A stretch of DNA of 64,000 nt from JAXGMQ01 sp040768585 (lineage in GTDB: Bacteria > Caldisericota > Caldisericia > JAAYUI01). The stretch spans positions 310,001 through 374,000 of the forward strand of contig JAXGMQ010000001.1 of NCBI GenBank assembly GCA_040768585.1, read 5' to 3'. Position 1 is the first letter of the stretch, and each line of letters starts with the position of its first letter. A program made the translations under genes and the position numbers. This document shows, piece after piece, positions 45,947 through 54,541 of this stretch. The notes beneath the pieces were generated by a model. That model searched no databases. It saw only the letters and a program-made list of their open reading frames with translations, and had not been told where the DNA came from.

Positions 45947-46854
45947 AGTCTGTACATTAGGTGAGACACACCAAGTCCCTGCTCACTATTTTCCTTTGAC
46001 CCGTCTGGCTCAATCAAATTTTTTACCTTCACAAATCCAAAGTCCAAATAATTCTTTGATCCTCCAGTGATAAGATTTCCAAAATCCTTGTCCGCTTCAT
46101 TGGTTGTCGCAAACACCTCAATACGCTCAAGTCTCGTTTTTTTGCCAAAAACTGCCGTATGCTCCAGCAAGTGTTCCTCAACCCCCGCATCCTTGAATTT
46201 ATCGTATACAAAAAGCTCAATTATCTGCAGAACTTTCATCTCCTGAACATTTGTGACATAGCTGCAACCTATCCTCCAGGCGATCGGTTTTGGGATGTGC
46301 AGAATGTACCCCGCCACCTCTGAGCCGATGAATGCTATGGACATAATTCTGCCATACTGCCTAGTCATGTCAGTCATGAATTCCTGGACTTCTGGACTGC
46401 CAAGACTCCCAAACCTCGCATCGACACACATTGAAGGGGACGGCAAACCCTGACCACCGATGTCCTTATCGGAAACCGGTTTGACCATGATTGTCAAATC
46501 ATCCCGATTGATGTTTAGTCTTGGGTGGACAAAGGGCTCAGGAATGTTTGGTTCATGGAAGGCACGAAGACCACTCTCCTCAAGCTCTTTCGTCAAACTG
46601 CCCCAATGCGTGTGCGAGCCTATATTTTTTTGACTCAAGAAAAACATTGGCTTCGCGCCATTGATACGGGTGTGTTTGTGTTCTTTTCTGATCTCTTTGA
46701 CAGTTTTTGAGATGTGCATGGGAAGCAACACAAGCTGACCATCGCGGATATCGGCCAGGTTCCACTCACGAAGCGTCAGGTCGTAAACCTTCGCCGCCTC
46801 TCTTGCAATCCATCCTGATGAGCATATCGGTGAATAGAGCCAGTCAAGAACCAT
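45943..46854 (-). CDS. GNAT-like protein with an N-terminal domain of unknown type
   Basis: 303 residues. The C-terminal half (from about residue 160) looks like an acetyltransferase fold: a beta strand IMSIAFIGSEVAGYILHIP, a central EMKVLQIIELFVYDKFKDAG helix-entry region, a tail LERIEVFATTNEADKDFGN and DFGFVKVKNL. The N-terminal part (ICSSGWIAREAAKVYDLTL) resembles a thioredoxin-like beta-alpha start but lacks CxxC, so that reading is weak. AGGAGG precedes ATG 46854. The substrate is unknown. Confidence 0.55.
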   Translation of the reverse strand: MVLDWLYSPICSSGWIAREAAKVYDLTLREWNLADIRDGQLVLLPMHISKTVKEIRKEHKHTRINGAKPMFFLSQKNIGSHTHWGSLTKELEESGLRAFHEPNIPEPFVHPRLNINRDDLTIMVKPVSDKDIGGQGLPSPSMCVDARFGSLGSPEVQEFMTDMTRQYGRIMSIAFIGSEVAGYILHIPKPIAWRIGCSYVTNVQEMKVLQIIELFVYDKFKDAGVEEHLLEHTAVFGKKTRLERIEVFATTNEADKDFGNLITGGSKNYLDFGFVKVKNLIEPDGSKENSEQGLGVSHLMYRL

Positions 46855-46878
46855 ATGAGTATCCTCCTTGGTTAGTTT

Positions 46879-47862
46879 CTAGTAGCCATGCGTTTTGCTT
46901 ACGATATTGGTTGGCAATTCCCCTTTTTCGATTGCTTTTATGTTGTCCCTGACCAGTCTAGCAAACCTGGGCCAAAACTCAGGCGTCATGCCGGCTGCGT
47001 GTGGGGTTGTGACAACTTGTGGAAGTGAGAAGAGTTGAGAATCTGAAGGCAAGGGCTCCTGTGTAAATACGTCGAGCCCGGCAGCCGCAACACGTCCCGC
47101 TTTGATTGATGAGATAAGCGCTTCCTCGTCAACCAGGTCACCTCTGGAGATGTTAACAAAGATGCTGCCATGTTTGATTGCCGAGAATGCTCTGCTGCTT
47201 ATTGTGTTTTCTGTTGATGGGGTTTTGGGAAGGGCACAAACAACAATATCTGATTTTGAGAGGAGTTCATTTAATTCCGTCAACGGGTAAACCTTCTCAA
47301 CATTTTCAACACCCTCTATTACTCTTTTGAGTCCAAGAACCTTCATCCCAAAACCATTCTTGGCGATGGCGGCTATCCTTCTACCTACATGACCCAGACC
47401 AAGGACTCCAATCGTTTTTCCTGATATCTCGCCCGGCGGTCTTCCGTCTTGAGCTAGAGAATTACCCCACCAACCCTTTGAGTCCATGCTATTGGATAAT
47501 TCGACTAGTCTTCTTGAGCAAGCTAGCACAAGTGATATCGCGTGTTCAGCGATTGCCTGACTCCTACAACCGCTGGAGTTTGTTATGATGACCTCGGATT
47601 CCACGACCTCTTTGTAGAGGTGCTCAGCGCCAACTCCATCTATTGCGTAGAATATAGCTTTGAGACTTTTTGCTGTCTGAAAAACTCTTGGCTGCACCCA
47701 GTAGCTCACAACGACATCTGCATCGACAATCTCTTTAGCCAACTGGTTGTGCTTGACTCTGAGCATTCGATGTTCTGGTAACGTTTCAACGAGGGCTGCA
47801 AAAATATCTGACGGCAACTTATAGAACGGGACATTGCTGTCCAGGTCAAAAACTATCTTCAC
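46879..47862 (-). CDS. D-isomer-specific 2-hydroxyacid dehydrogenase
   Basis: 327 residues. The NAD motif GVLGLGHVGRRIA is at about 150. The catalytic arginine (NISRGDLVDEEAL), glutamate (VFTQEPLP) and histidine (TTPHAAGMT) are in order. It interconverts a 2-keto acid and a D-2-hydroxy acid; the substrate (glyoxylate, hydroxypyruvate, phosphoglycerate or other) cannot be read. It has no C-terminal ACT domain, so it is not a classic SerA. AAGGAGG for its ATG lies in the end of rlmB. Confidence 0.92.
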   Translation of the reverse strand: MKIVFDLDSNVPFYKLPSDIFAALVETLPEHRMLRVKHNQLAKEIVDADVVVSYWVQPRVFQTAKSLKAIFYAIDGVGAEHLYKEVVESEVIITNSSGCRSQAIAEHAISLVLACSRRLVELSNSMDSKGWWGNSLAQDGRPPGEISGKTIGVLGLGHVGRRIAAIAKNGFGMKVLGLKRVIEGVENVEKVYPLTELNELLSKSDIVVCALPKTPSTENTISSRAFSAIKHGSIFVNISRGDLVDEEALISSIKAGRVAAAGLDVFTQEPLPSDSQLFSLPQVVTTPHAAGMTPEFWPRFARLVRDNIKAIEKGELPTNIVSKTHGY

Positions 47863-48585
47863 CTAAAACCTCCTTTTGGAAGCTTCATAAACGACAATCG
47901 CAGTTGAAACCGAAGCATTGAGGGACGTTACTGCCCCTTTGATGGGGATACTAAGCATCACGTCGCACCTCTTAGCAACATGTTTTCTTATCCCACTACC
48001 CTCCGAGCCAATGACAATTGCAGCCTTTTCTGGGAAGTTATAATCAACAACAGAATCACGGGCGTCCGCTGATGTCCCATAAATCCAGAATCCATTCTCC
48101 TTCAGGGTCTCTATTGTTCTTGAGATATTGACAACCCTTGCAATCGGCAAGTGCATTACAGCTCCAGCTGATGCTCTAACCACGGTGTTATTAACCTGGC
48201 AGGAGCCATCTTTGGGGATCACGATGCCAGTTGTCCCAAAACACAAACAAGTTCGGATTATTGCTCCAAGATTGTGGGGATCTTCTATCTGGTCGAGTAT
48301 CACAACGAGACCATTTGTTGCGCTCTTTGTTACCAACTCCTCAACCGTCACATACTCAATCGGGGATATTGTGGCGGCGACATCTCGAGGTGCACCAGGA
48401 AATCTTTTGAGTTTTGCCTCTGGCACAAAATCAAACCGAACGTTTTTGTCCTTGCAGAGATTGATGAGTTCTTGAATCGAAGGGTCAATCTTGATGGATT
48501 CACGGAAAAAAACTCTTTGCACCGTCACGCCAGATTTTAGCGCTTCGGTCACTGAGTTTTTTCCGGTCACCGTATCGGAATTCAT
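47863..48585 (-). CDS. rlmB: 23S rRNA (guanosine-2'-O-)-methyltransferase, RlmB/SpoU family
   Basis: 240 residues. It contains an N-terminal substrate-binding part (GKNSVTEALKSG) and the knotted SPOUT domain with the three motifs DPHNLGAIIRT, IVIGSEGSGIRK and SIPIKGAVTSLNASVS. It methylates a 2'-OH in 23S rRNA using S-adenosylmethionine. It overlaps the cysS stop by 4 nt. cysS-rlmB linkage is typical, but the mini-RNase III gene (mrnC) often found between them is absent here. Confidence 0.94.
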   Translation of the reverse strand: MNSDTVTGKNSVTEALKSGVTVQRVFFRESIKIDPSIQELINLCKDKNVRFDFVPEAKLKRFPGAPRDVAATISPIEYVTVEELVTKSATNGLVVILDQIEDPHNLGAIIRTCLCFGTTGIVIPKDGSCQVNNTVVRASAGAVMHLPIARVVNISRTIETLKENGFWIYGTSADARDSVVDYNFPEKAAIVIGSEGSGIRKHVAKRCDVMLSIPIKGAVTSLNASVSTAIVVYEASKRRF

Positions 48586-49979
48586 CCCCTAGACACTCTT
48601 TGACCGCTTGATGTGTCTTTGACAATAAAGCCAAGCGACGCGATTTTGTCTCTGAGCTCATCAGACTTTGCCCAGTCTTTGTTTGCTCTAGCCTCAGCTC
48701 TCTGGTCGAGAAGTTCTTGAATTTCCTGTGGGATATCAGATTCGCTGCCCTCAAGGAAGGCAAAAACTGTGTTTACCTTATTCATCGCATCGAGGAGTTT
48801 TGACGCTCCCACCTTGTCGAGTTTTCCATCATCGATTGCCTTGTTGGCATCACGCGTCAGGTCAAAAATCGCAGCTATTGCCTTGGGAGTGTTGAGGTCA
48901 TCATCCATACCCTCTTCAAACTTCGCAAACATCTCAGAGATTAAAGGCTCTGTGTCAATCCCGCCAGACTCAAGATTCACTTCCTTGAGTCTTTCGACAA
49001 ACTCAAGCAGACCTTGCCTACCCTTTGCGCTGGCTTTGACAGCCTCGTCAGTGAAATTCAAACTCGTCTGGTAGTGGTTTGTGACCACGAAGAATCTGAA
49101 CTCCTCAGGGGTGATTCCTCTCTCACGTAAATCGTTGAGAGTGTAGAAATTGCCAAGAGACTTACTCATCTTAGCGCCGTTTACCATGAGGTGACGAGAG
49201 TGCATCCAGTACTTTGTGAAGGTCTCACCAGTTGCGCCCTCGGATTGGGCTATCTCATTCTGATGGTGAGGGAAGATGTTGTCTACCCCGCCTGTGTGGA
49301 TGTCGAGAGTATTGCCGAGATACTGCATTGACATGGCTGAGCATTCAACATGCCAGCCCGGTCTGCCCTTACCAAGCTCCGTTTCCCAAAACACATCGCC
49401 ATCGTTTTTATCCCAAGCCTTCCACAGGGCAAAATCAGAAACTGAGTCCTTTTCATACTCATCTGACGCAATCCGTTCAGATGCGCCAGAAACAAGAGTC
49501 GAGGGGTCGAGGTGGGCAAGCTTACCATAATCGTTGAACTTAGCGATTGAGAAGTAAATACTCCCATCCTTTGCCTTGTAGGCATAACCATTATCAAGCA
49601 GCTGCTTGACGAGTTTGACCATCGACTCGATGTGCCGCGTCGCCCTTGGGAAAACATCGGCGTCGACCATGTGAAGCGCTTTTCTGTCCTCATCAAAATA
49701 CCCAATGAAAGGGTCTGTGACTTCACTCAGCGAGATACTCTTTTCTCTGGCTGTTCTGATGGTCTTATCATCGATGTCTGTGATGTTCATCACATGCTTT
49801 ACATCGAATCCTTTGTAGCGGAGATATCTAACGAGTATGTCCTCAAAGAGGAATGTTTTGAAATTGCCGATGTGTATGCGGGAGTAGACGGTCGGGCCGC
49901 ATGTGTAAATGCTGACCTTCTTGTCGTCCTGTGGAACAAACTCCTCTTTCTGTCGAGTCATTGTGTTGAAAAATTTCAT
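48582..49979 (-). CDS. cysS: Cysteinyl-tRNA synthetase
   Basis: 465 residues, normal length. It charges tRNA(Cys). The class I HIGH motif (RIHIGNFKTF), the zinc ligands (CGPTV, GWHVECSAM, PHHQNE) and the KMSKS motif (AKMSKSLGNF) are all present. It follows the DUF4388 gene by 7 nt, so it is in the same operon. Its presence near a gene demanding well over a hundred cysteines per protein is noted, but the placement is otherwise ordinary. Confidence 0.97.
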   Translation of the reverse strand: MKFFNTMTRQKEEFVPQDDKKVSIYTCGPTVYSRIHIGNFKTFLFEDILVRYLRYKGFDVKHVMNITDIDDKTIRTAREKSISLSEVTDPFIGYFDEDRKALHMVDADVFPRATRHIESMVKLVKQLLDNGYAYKAKDGSIYFSIAKFNDYGKLAHLDPSTLVSGASERIASDEYEKDSVSDFALWKAWDKNDGDVFWETELGKGRPGWHVECSAMSMQYLGNTLDIHTGGVDNIFPHHQNEIAQSEGATGETFTKYWMHSRHLMVNGAKMSKSLGNFYTLNDLRERGITPEEFRFFVVTNHYQTSLNFTDEAVKASAKGRQGLLEFVERLKEVNLESGGIDTEPLISEMFAKFEEGMDDDLNTPKAIAAIFDLTRDANKAIDDGKLDKVGASKLLDAMNKVNTVFAFLEGSESDIPQEIQELLDQRAEARANKDWAKSDELRDKIASLGFIVKDTSSGQRVSRG

Positions 49980-49986
49980 TGTTTAA

Positions 49987-50925
49987 CTACCTTCGGTACT
50001 TTCCTTCTGTTTGTATGTATTTATCAAGCCCAAGCTGAATCATTAACTCATCGCCTGGGTCAAAATGCTTCGATATAACCTTGTTCATGTGGTCAAATGT
50101 CAGATGTGAACCAACAAGGCTGTTGACATAATCAATCACATTCCAGAACAATTCTGACAGAGCTTTGATGACCTCAGAGCTCAGAACTCCCTTGGTCTCG
50201 ATGCCAATGAACTTCATATTGCTATCGAGTCTCAGGTTGTTCATAAAGTTGTGTTTTCTGCCAAGTTCAACGGCAAACTTGTCAACAATCCGTCTGAAAT
50301 GGTTTGTGCCAAGGTTTCTTTCGCCAACCTCTCGACCAACATCGTTCAAGAAATCAATGGTTCTCACTATGTCCTCAGTGTCCTGTTTCTCCACCTTGAC
50401 CAGGTCGATACCGATGAACTTGAGCAGCGCTTTGCTTGTTTTGAACCTTCCAACCTTACTCACCTCAAACACCTTGGACGTCAACTCGTGTTTACCAATA
50501 ACATCGAGCACATCCCACTCCTCCATGTTGAAGACAAGGTGTTCACGCTCGTTTTCTGGTATCTCAGCGATTTTTAATATGGCATCCTCCGGGGGGAGTC
50601 TGTCCTTTATTGAATTCCACTCGTCCATGAGGTTGCTCCAGTTGAGGAGCAAACCTTCTATCTTGTTGGTTATCGTCCTTTTTGGAGGCTCCATCTCGGG
50701 AACAAAACCCCACGTGCCATGGCTTATTGTCAGTAGATCGTAGAAAGCGGTTTCTCCCTCGAGACTTCTTGTCTGCGCATGGACAACATTGCCCTGTTCA
50801 AAAAAGATACGGGATGTCTCGTCGCCACTTTTTATCTCCATACAGCCGGTTTTCTTTGATATGTTCATCGTTTGAAGAATCACGGCCAGATCGAGATTCT
50901 CTATGGTTCCTGTAATGGCATACAT
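49987..50925 (-). CDS. DUF4388 (PATAN-like) protein
   Basis: 312 residues. The N-terminal 90 residues match DUF4388 (GTIENLDLAVILQTMNISKKTGCMEI, then IFFEQGNVVHAQT and GTWGFVPE), a domain common in gliding- and signalling-related proteins. The middle holds a helical part and the C-terminal 130 residues (LSSEVIKALSELFWNVIDYV) are not recognised. No membrane segment is seen. It is the first gene of a six-gene operon; GGAGGTG precedes the ATG. Confidence 0.85.
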   Translation of the reverse strand: MYAITGTIENLDLAVILQTMNISKKTGCMEIKSGDETSRIFFEQGNVVHAQTRSLEGETAFYDLLTISHGTWGFVPEMEPPKRTITNKIEGLLLNWSNLMDEWNSIKDRLPPEDAILKIAEIPENEREHLVFNMEEWDVLDVIGKHELTSKVFEVSKVGRFKTSKALLKFIGIDLVKVEKQDTEDIVRTIDFLNDVGREVGERNLGTNHFRRIVDKFAVELGRKHNFMNNLRLDSNMKFIGIETKGVLSSEVIKALSELFWNVIDYVNSLVGSHLTFDHMNKVISKHFDPGDELMIQLGLDKYIQTEGKYRR

Positions 50926-50947
50926 CTATCGCACCTCCGTCTTAAAT

Positions 50948-50975
50948 ATGCTACATCGGGTAAAACTCATGTCAA
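50948..50975 (-). promoter_or_regulatory. Promoter of the DUF4388-cysS-rlmB operon
   Basis: On the minus strand: TTGACA (50970-50975), 16-bp spacer, TAGCAT (50948-50953). The predicted +1 near 50941 gives a leader of about 15 nt that contains the ribosome site. Confidence 0.65.
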
Positions 50976-50984
50976 GCATTTTCC

Positions 50985-51014
50985 TTGTTTTTAGCCGAAA
51001 ATGAGCCTTAATAT
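50985..51014 (+). promoter_or_regulatory. Possible leaderless promoter of the exported-protein gene
   Basis: TTGTTT (50985-50990), 18-bp spacer, TAATAT (51009-51014). The predicted +1 is at 51021, one base before ATG 51022. This makes the in-frame ATG at 51001 unlikely. Confidence 0.5.
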
Positions 51015-51021
51015 ACTACAT

Positions 51022-52281
51022 ATGAATATCACCACGGTTCTTATTATGACTATGTTCCTTGGCAGTTCAATACTTGGCGCGTACAACGTCACATCGGAAC
51101 CATCTCAAATCCTACAATCATATGACACGAGCACGGTCAGGATGTTTGTAGTAACTATTGACAACTTCGAAGGTGGCGACGTTACAATCTCAACTTCTTC
51201 TTCATCAAAGTGGGTTGGTGATGTCGTTGTGCCAGTCGACAAAGTGAAAACAGCCGATGACAACAAATGGAGCGCCCACTACATCGGGGCATCAAACAAA
51301 ACCAGAGGAGGCATTGTCTACTCAGGTGGTGATTCCGTTCTCATTAGGTGCGGTCCCGATAGGAACTACAATCCGTCAAAACCCACAGACTGGGTTCCAT
51401 CCACTATCGAAATAAAACCCTTTACCGAGGAGGAGAACGCTGTTGAAGGTGACCTCGTTTTGAGCTTTCCAGGTGGAGAGGGAATATTCAACGAATGGTC
51501 GCCATATCTCGGTAACTCAGTCTATGCAATGGACGGCAGTGGAAAATGGTCAACAATCGATACGTATTTCACCTCTGCAAACAGAACAGCGCCGAAGAGA
51601 TTCATGATTGACGTCCAGAAACCACTTGAGAAAATAAGCTATGTAGAGATTGAGAATTGGGTCAAAGACCAAACGCTAAAGGGCGACGTCATGGAATCTA
51701 ATGGCAGGGTCTATGCAAAAAGAGCAGACGGGCAAAGGGAACACATAGGCAATGTGTTACAAAGAGCGTCAACTCACTCAAACATTCATGGAACCGAATA
51801 CACTCAGATTGGACAACTTTCATCAACAGACCCAGGCTCATTGATACTATCAACTTCACGCTGGTATGGTCTAATTGACGAAAAGGAGGATTCTCAGCTC
51901 AGGGGTGGCATAAAAATATCAGCGCTCAACCACGCAAGGTATATGACATATGTGCAAGATGCCGACGATTACATTGGTGATTCCTCCACCATTGTCATTG
52001 GATCTCTCTCATCCACAAAAGAGGATTTAGTCAATGAAGAATACACGTCAGAAAACGGTGATTTTCCAAAACCTCCGATGATCGGATTGCCACCGATTTT
52101 CTGTGGATACACAAGACCATACTTTGACCGGGACAACTATGGCGCATCGTTTCATTTCTATGTCTCTGACGACTTCGGTAGAACATGGAGAATAACATCC
52201 GAAGTAAACGGGGACAACACAGAATCATCAGAGAGCCCGATCAACTATTGGACGAATATACGAATCATGATTGGAAGATGA
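51022..52281 (+). CDS. Exported protein of unknown function with an Asp-box-like motif
   Basis: 419 residues from ATG 51022 (an upstream in-frame ATG lies at 51001). The hydrophobic N-terminus (about residues 2-18) could be a signal sequence but lacks the usual basic residues. The body is beta-rich with many Asp, Gly, Ser and Thr residues. The C-terminal SDDFGRTWRI is a sialidase-type Asp-box (SxDxGxTW), which marks a beta-propeller blade but is not catalytic. Only one copy is clear. A surface-exposed or secreted role is inferred; the family is not recognised. Confidence 0.55.
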   Translation: MNITTVLIMTMFLGSSILGAYNVTSEPSQILQSYDTSTVRMFVVTIDNFEGGDVTISTSSSSKWVGDVVVPVDKVKTADDNKWSAHYIGASNKTRGGIVYSGGDSVLIRCGPDRNYNPSKPTDWVPSTIEIKPFTEEENAVEGDLVLSFPGGEGIFNEWSPYLGNSVYAMDGSGKWSTIDTYFTSANRTAPKRFMIDVQKPLEKISYVEIENWVKDQTLKGDVMESNGRVYAKRADGQREHIGNVLQRASTHSNIHGTEYTQIGQLSSTDPGSLILSTSRWYGLIDEKEDSQLRGGIKISALNHARYMTYVQDADDYIGDSSTIVIGSLSSTKEDLVNEEYTSENGDFPKPPMIGLPPIFCGYTRPYFDRDNYGASFHFYVSDDFGRTWRITSEVNGDNTESSESPINYWTNIRIMIGR

Positions 52282-52299
52282 CACATTATTATTCCTAGC

Positions 52300-52327
52300 T
52301 TGAATGATTGACGTGTCCTTTTAGAAT
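52300..52327 (+). promoter_or_regulatory. Leaderless promoter of comB
   Basis: TTGAAT (52300-52305), 16-bp spacer, TAGAAT (52322-52327). The predicted +1 is at 52334, one base before GTG 52335. No ribosome site is present. Confidence 0.55.
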
Positions 52328-52334
52328 TGTACCC

Positions 52335-53087
52335 GTGAATATAACTTGCATAACCTCTCCACCGTTTGATAAAAAGCTTAGTGGTCACATCGCGGTTGTC
52401 GTTGATGTTCTGCGCGCAACGTCGACAGTTTGTTCTGTGCTTGAAGGTGGCGCAAAACATGTGAGGATTTTCAACGACTACGACCTGGCCAAGGAACAGA
52501 AACTCTACAATCCAAAATCGCTGATTTGCGGTGAGAGAAACGCAGAGAAGTACCCCGGATTCGACAGAAACAATTCCCCCTCTGAGCTTCTCTCCGAGAA
52601 CCTCAAAGGCAAGGACGTTGTGCTTTGCACAACAAACGGTTCATCCGCCATGATGGAGACCTCTAAAACGGCTGATGTCACATTCGTTTGTTCATTGCTG
52701 AATCTCTCCGCAGTTGCTGCCGAGGTTGGCAGCATGATAAGGGAAACTGGTAAAGACTTGACCATTATCTGTTCAGGCGCAAACGGTCGCATCGCACTCG
52801 ATGATCTCTATGTGGCAGGAGCTTTAATCCATAAGGTCATTGTCGAAGCAAGGCTCAGGGGATTTGAGACTGATGACGGAGTTACACTCGCCAAGATGAT
52901 TCACGGGGCATTCCAGCGTCCGATGGACGCTCTGTTGGCATCAATAAGTGGTAAAATTCTCTCATCGTTGAGTAGGACTTCTGATATTGCGCTGTGCGCT
53001 AAGGTCGACCTCATGAAAGTCGTTCCGGTTGTAAAAATAAAAGATGATGAATTCATCGTGACTTCTTATGGCAAGGAGGATGAATGA
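52335..53087 (+). CDS. comB: 2-phosphosulfolactate phosphatase (ComB family)
   Basis: 250 residues from GTG 52335; the in-frame TTG at 52308 would lie between the promoter boxes. It removes phosphate from 2-phosphosulfolactate to give sulfolactate. Signature motifs are VVVDVLRATST near residue 23, CGERNAEKYPGFDRNNSPSE, TTNGSSAM and CSGANGRIALDD. The family is Mg-dependent and unlike other phosphatases. In archaea it belongs to coenzyme M synthesis, and in some Bacillus to sulfolactate accumulation. Its stop overlaps the next gene's ATG (ATGA), tying it to the oxidase pair downstream. comA and comC are not in the window. Confidence 0.9.
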   Translation: MNITCITSPPFDKKLSGHIAVVVDVLRATSTVCSVLEGGAKHVRIFNDYDLAKEQKLYNPKSLICGERNAEKYPGFDRNNSPSELLSENLKGKDVVLCTTNGSSAMMETSKTADVTFVCSLLNLSAVAAEVGSMIRETGKDLTIICSGANGRIALDDLYVAGALIHKVIVEARLRGFETDDGVTLAKMIHGAFQRPMDALLASISGKILSSLSRTSDIALCAKVDLMKVVPVVKIKDDEFIVTSYGKEDE

Positions 53088-54541
53088 TTAGCAGCGATAA
53101 ATTAAAACAGGCGTATGATCTTCTGAAACCCGTTCTCGGTGCCAGAGTGTCAGTGGCAAAGGAACACAGGATGAGTTACAGCCGTGACTGGAGCCCAAGA
53201 CACGACAAGGACAACGATATCCCAGATATTGTCGCGGTACCTCGAACAACAGAGGAATGCCAAGAGGTTGTGAAAGTTGCCAACAAGCTTGAAATTCCCG
53301 TCTACTCGTTTGCTGGAGGTACCGGCATGGGTGGCGGTGTCCAGGCCTGGAAGGGCGGCATCATGGTTGACACCAAGGGCATGAACCAGATTCTCGAATT
53401 TGACGAGAAGAACATGTCCGTCAGGGTTCAAGCTGGCATGACCATCTGGCACCTCAACGAGTTCCTGGCAAAACACGGTATGTGGCTCCCTCACCAACCA
53501 GAATCAAAACAAGCTTCCACTGTTGGCGCAGCCATCAATTGCGACAATGACTCAACCTTTGGTGTTAAGTACGGCAAGATTATGGAGGCTATGACCTCGT
53601 GCAAGGTGGTTCTTGGCACGGGTGAAGCGATTGAGTTTGGCCACAGAAAAGCCATGATGTCATCAACCGGCTACAACATCATGCACCTTTTCGTCGCATC
53701 CGAGGGAACACTCGGAGTTGTGACTGAGGCAACACTTCGTGTAAACTACCTCCCCAAAACAAGAAATGTGATGGGTTTTTACATGCGCTCAATCGGCGGG
53801 GCTTGCTATGCCTGCGAGGAGCTCATGACATCAGGCGTTCAGCTTGAATCCCTTCACATCAATGACCGCCAGAGGCTATTCTTCTATACTCACTCCTACC
53901 GAGTCAAAACCGGCAAAGAACCAGATGTGCCAGACTGGGCGGACGCTATTTTGTTTGTCTCGGTTGCCGGCGACTCTGACATGGTCGACTTCATGAGCAC
54001 AAAGATTCGCGACAAGTTCAAAGATATTGGTGCCGAGGTCAAGGAACAAGAAATCGTCACTGGCTACTGGGCAAGTAAACACACCCTCGATTTTGAGCCA
54101 TTCAAGCAGAAGTGGCCAGACTCCCAACGCGAACGAAAGTTTGGAGCTGCCGACCCTGGTGTGCCGATTGGCAATGTGCCTGCAATACACGACAAGTTTG
54201 TTGAGCTCTCAGAGAAGTACAACCAGAAGATACTTGGAATGACTGTCTACAACGAGTGCCCACAAAAACTCTCACCATCGATTTCCTTTGCCATTTTTGT
54301 TGATGACAAAGACCCAGTCAATGTCGAGAATTTCTACAAATTCGTCAAAGAGATGTCAGAGTCAGCTATTGAGCTTGAAGGTACGATGAGCACCTACATC
54401 GGCGATGGTGACCGACTCGGTGGATTCAACAAACTCGAACATGGTAAATCGTTCGAATACGTCAGGAAAATCAAGAGTCTATTCGACCCAAAGAACATCA
54501 TGAACCCAGGCAAAAAATTTGAGAGCAGGTGGATAAAGTGA
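53084..54541 (+). CDS. FAD-binding 2-hydroxyacid oxidase/dehydrogenase, GlcD-like
   Basis: 485 residues. An N-terminal PCMH FAD domain (PDIVAVPRTTEECQEVVKVA, SFAGGTGMGGGVQ, STVGAAINCDNDSTFGVKYG, ASEGTLGVVTEATL) and a C-terminal FAD-oxidase C domain ending in LFDPKNIMNPGK are clear. It would oxidise a 2-hydroxy acid such as glycolate, lactate or sulfolactate, passing electrons to the Fe-S partner encoded next. AAGGAGG lies 4 nt before the ATG, which overlaps the comB stop. A relation to alkylglycerone-phosphate synthases is possible on the FAD domain alone. Confidence 0.88.
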   Translation: MISSDKLKQAYDLLKPVLGARVSVAKEHRMSYSRDWSPRHDKDNDIPDIVAVPRTTEECQEVVKVANKLEIPVYSFAGGTGMGGGVQAWKGGIMVDTKGMNQILEFDEKNMSVRVQAGMTIWHLNEFLAKHGMWLPHQPESKQASTVGAAINCDNDSTFGVKYGKIMEAMTSCKVVLGTGEAIEFGHRKAMMSSTGYNIMHLFVASEGTLGVVTEATLRVNYLPKTRNVMGFYMRSIGGACYACEELMTSGVQLESLHINDRQRLFFYTHSYRVKTGKEPDVPDWADAILFVSVAGDSDMVDFMSTKIRDKFKDIGAEVKEQEIVTGYWASKHTLDFEPFKQKWPDSQRERKFGAADPGVPIGNVPAIHDKFVELSEKYNQKILGMTVYNECPQKLSPSISFAIFVDDKDPVNVENFYKFVKEMSESAIELEGTMSTYIGDGDRLGGFNKLEHGKSFEYVRKIKSLFDPKNIMNPGKKFESRWIK

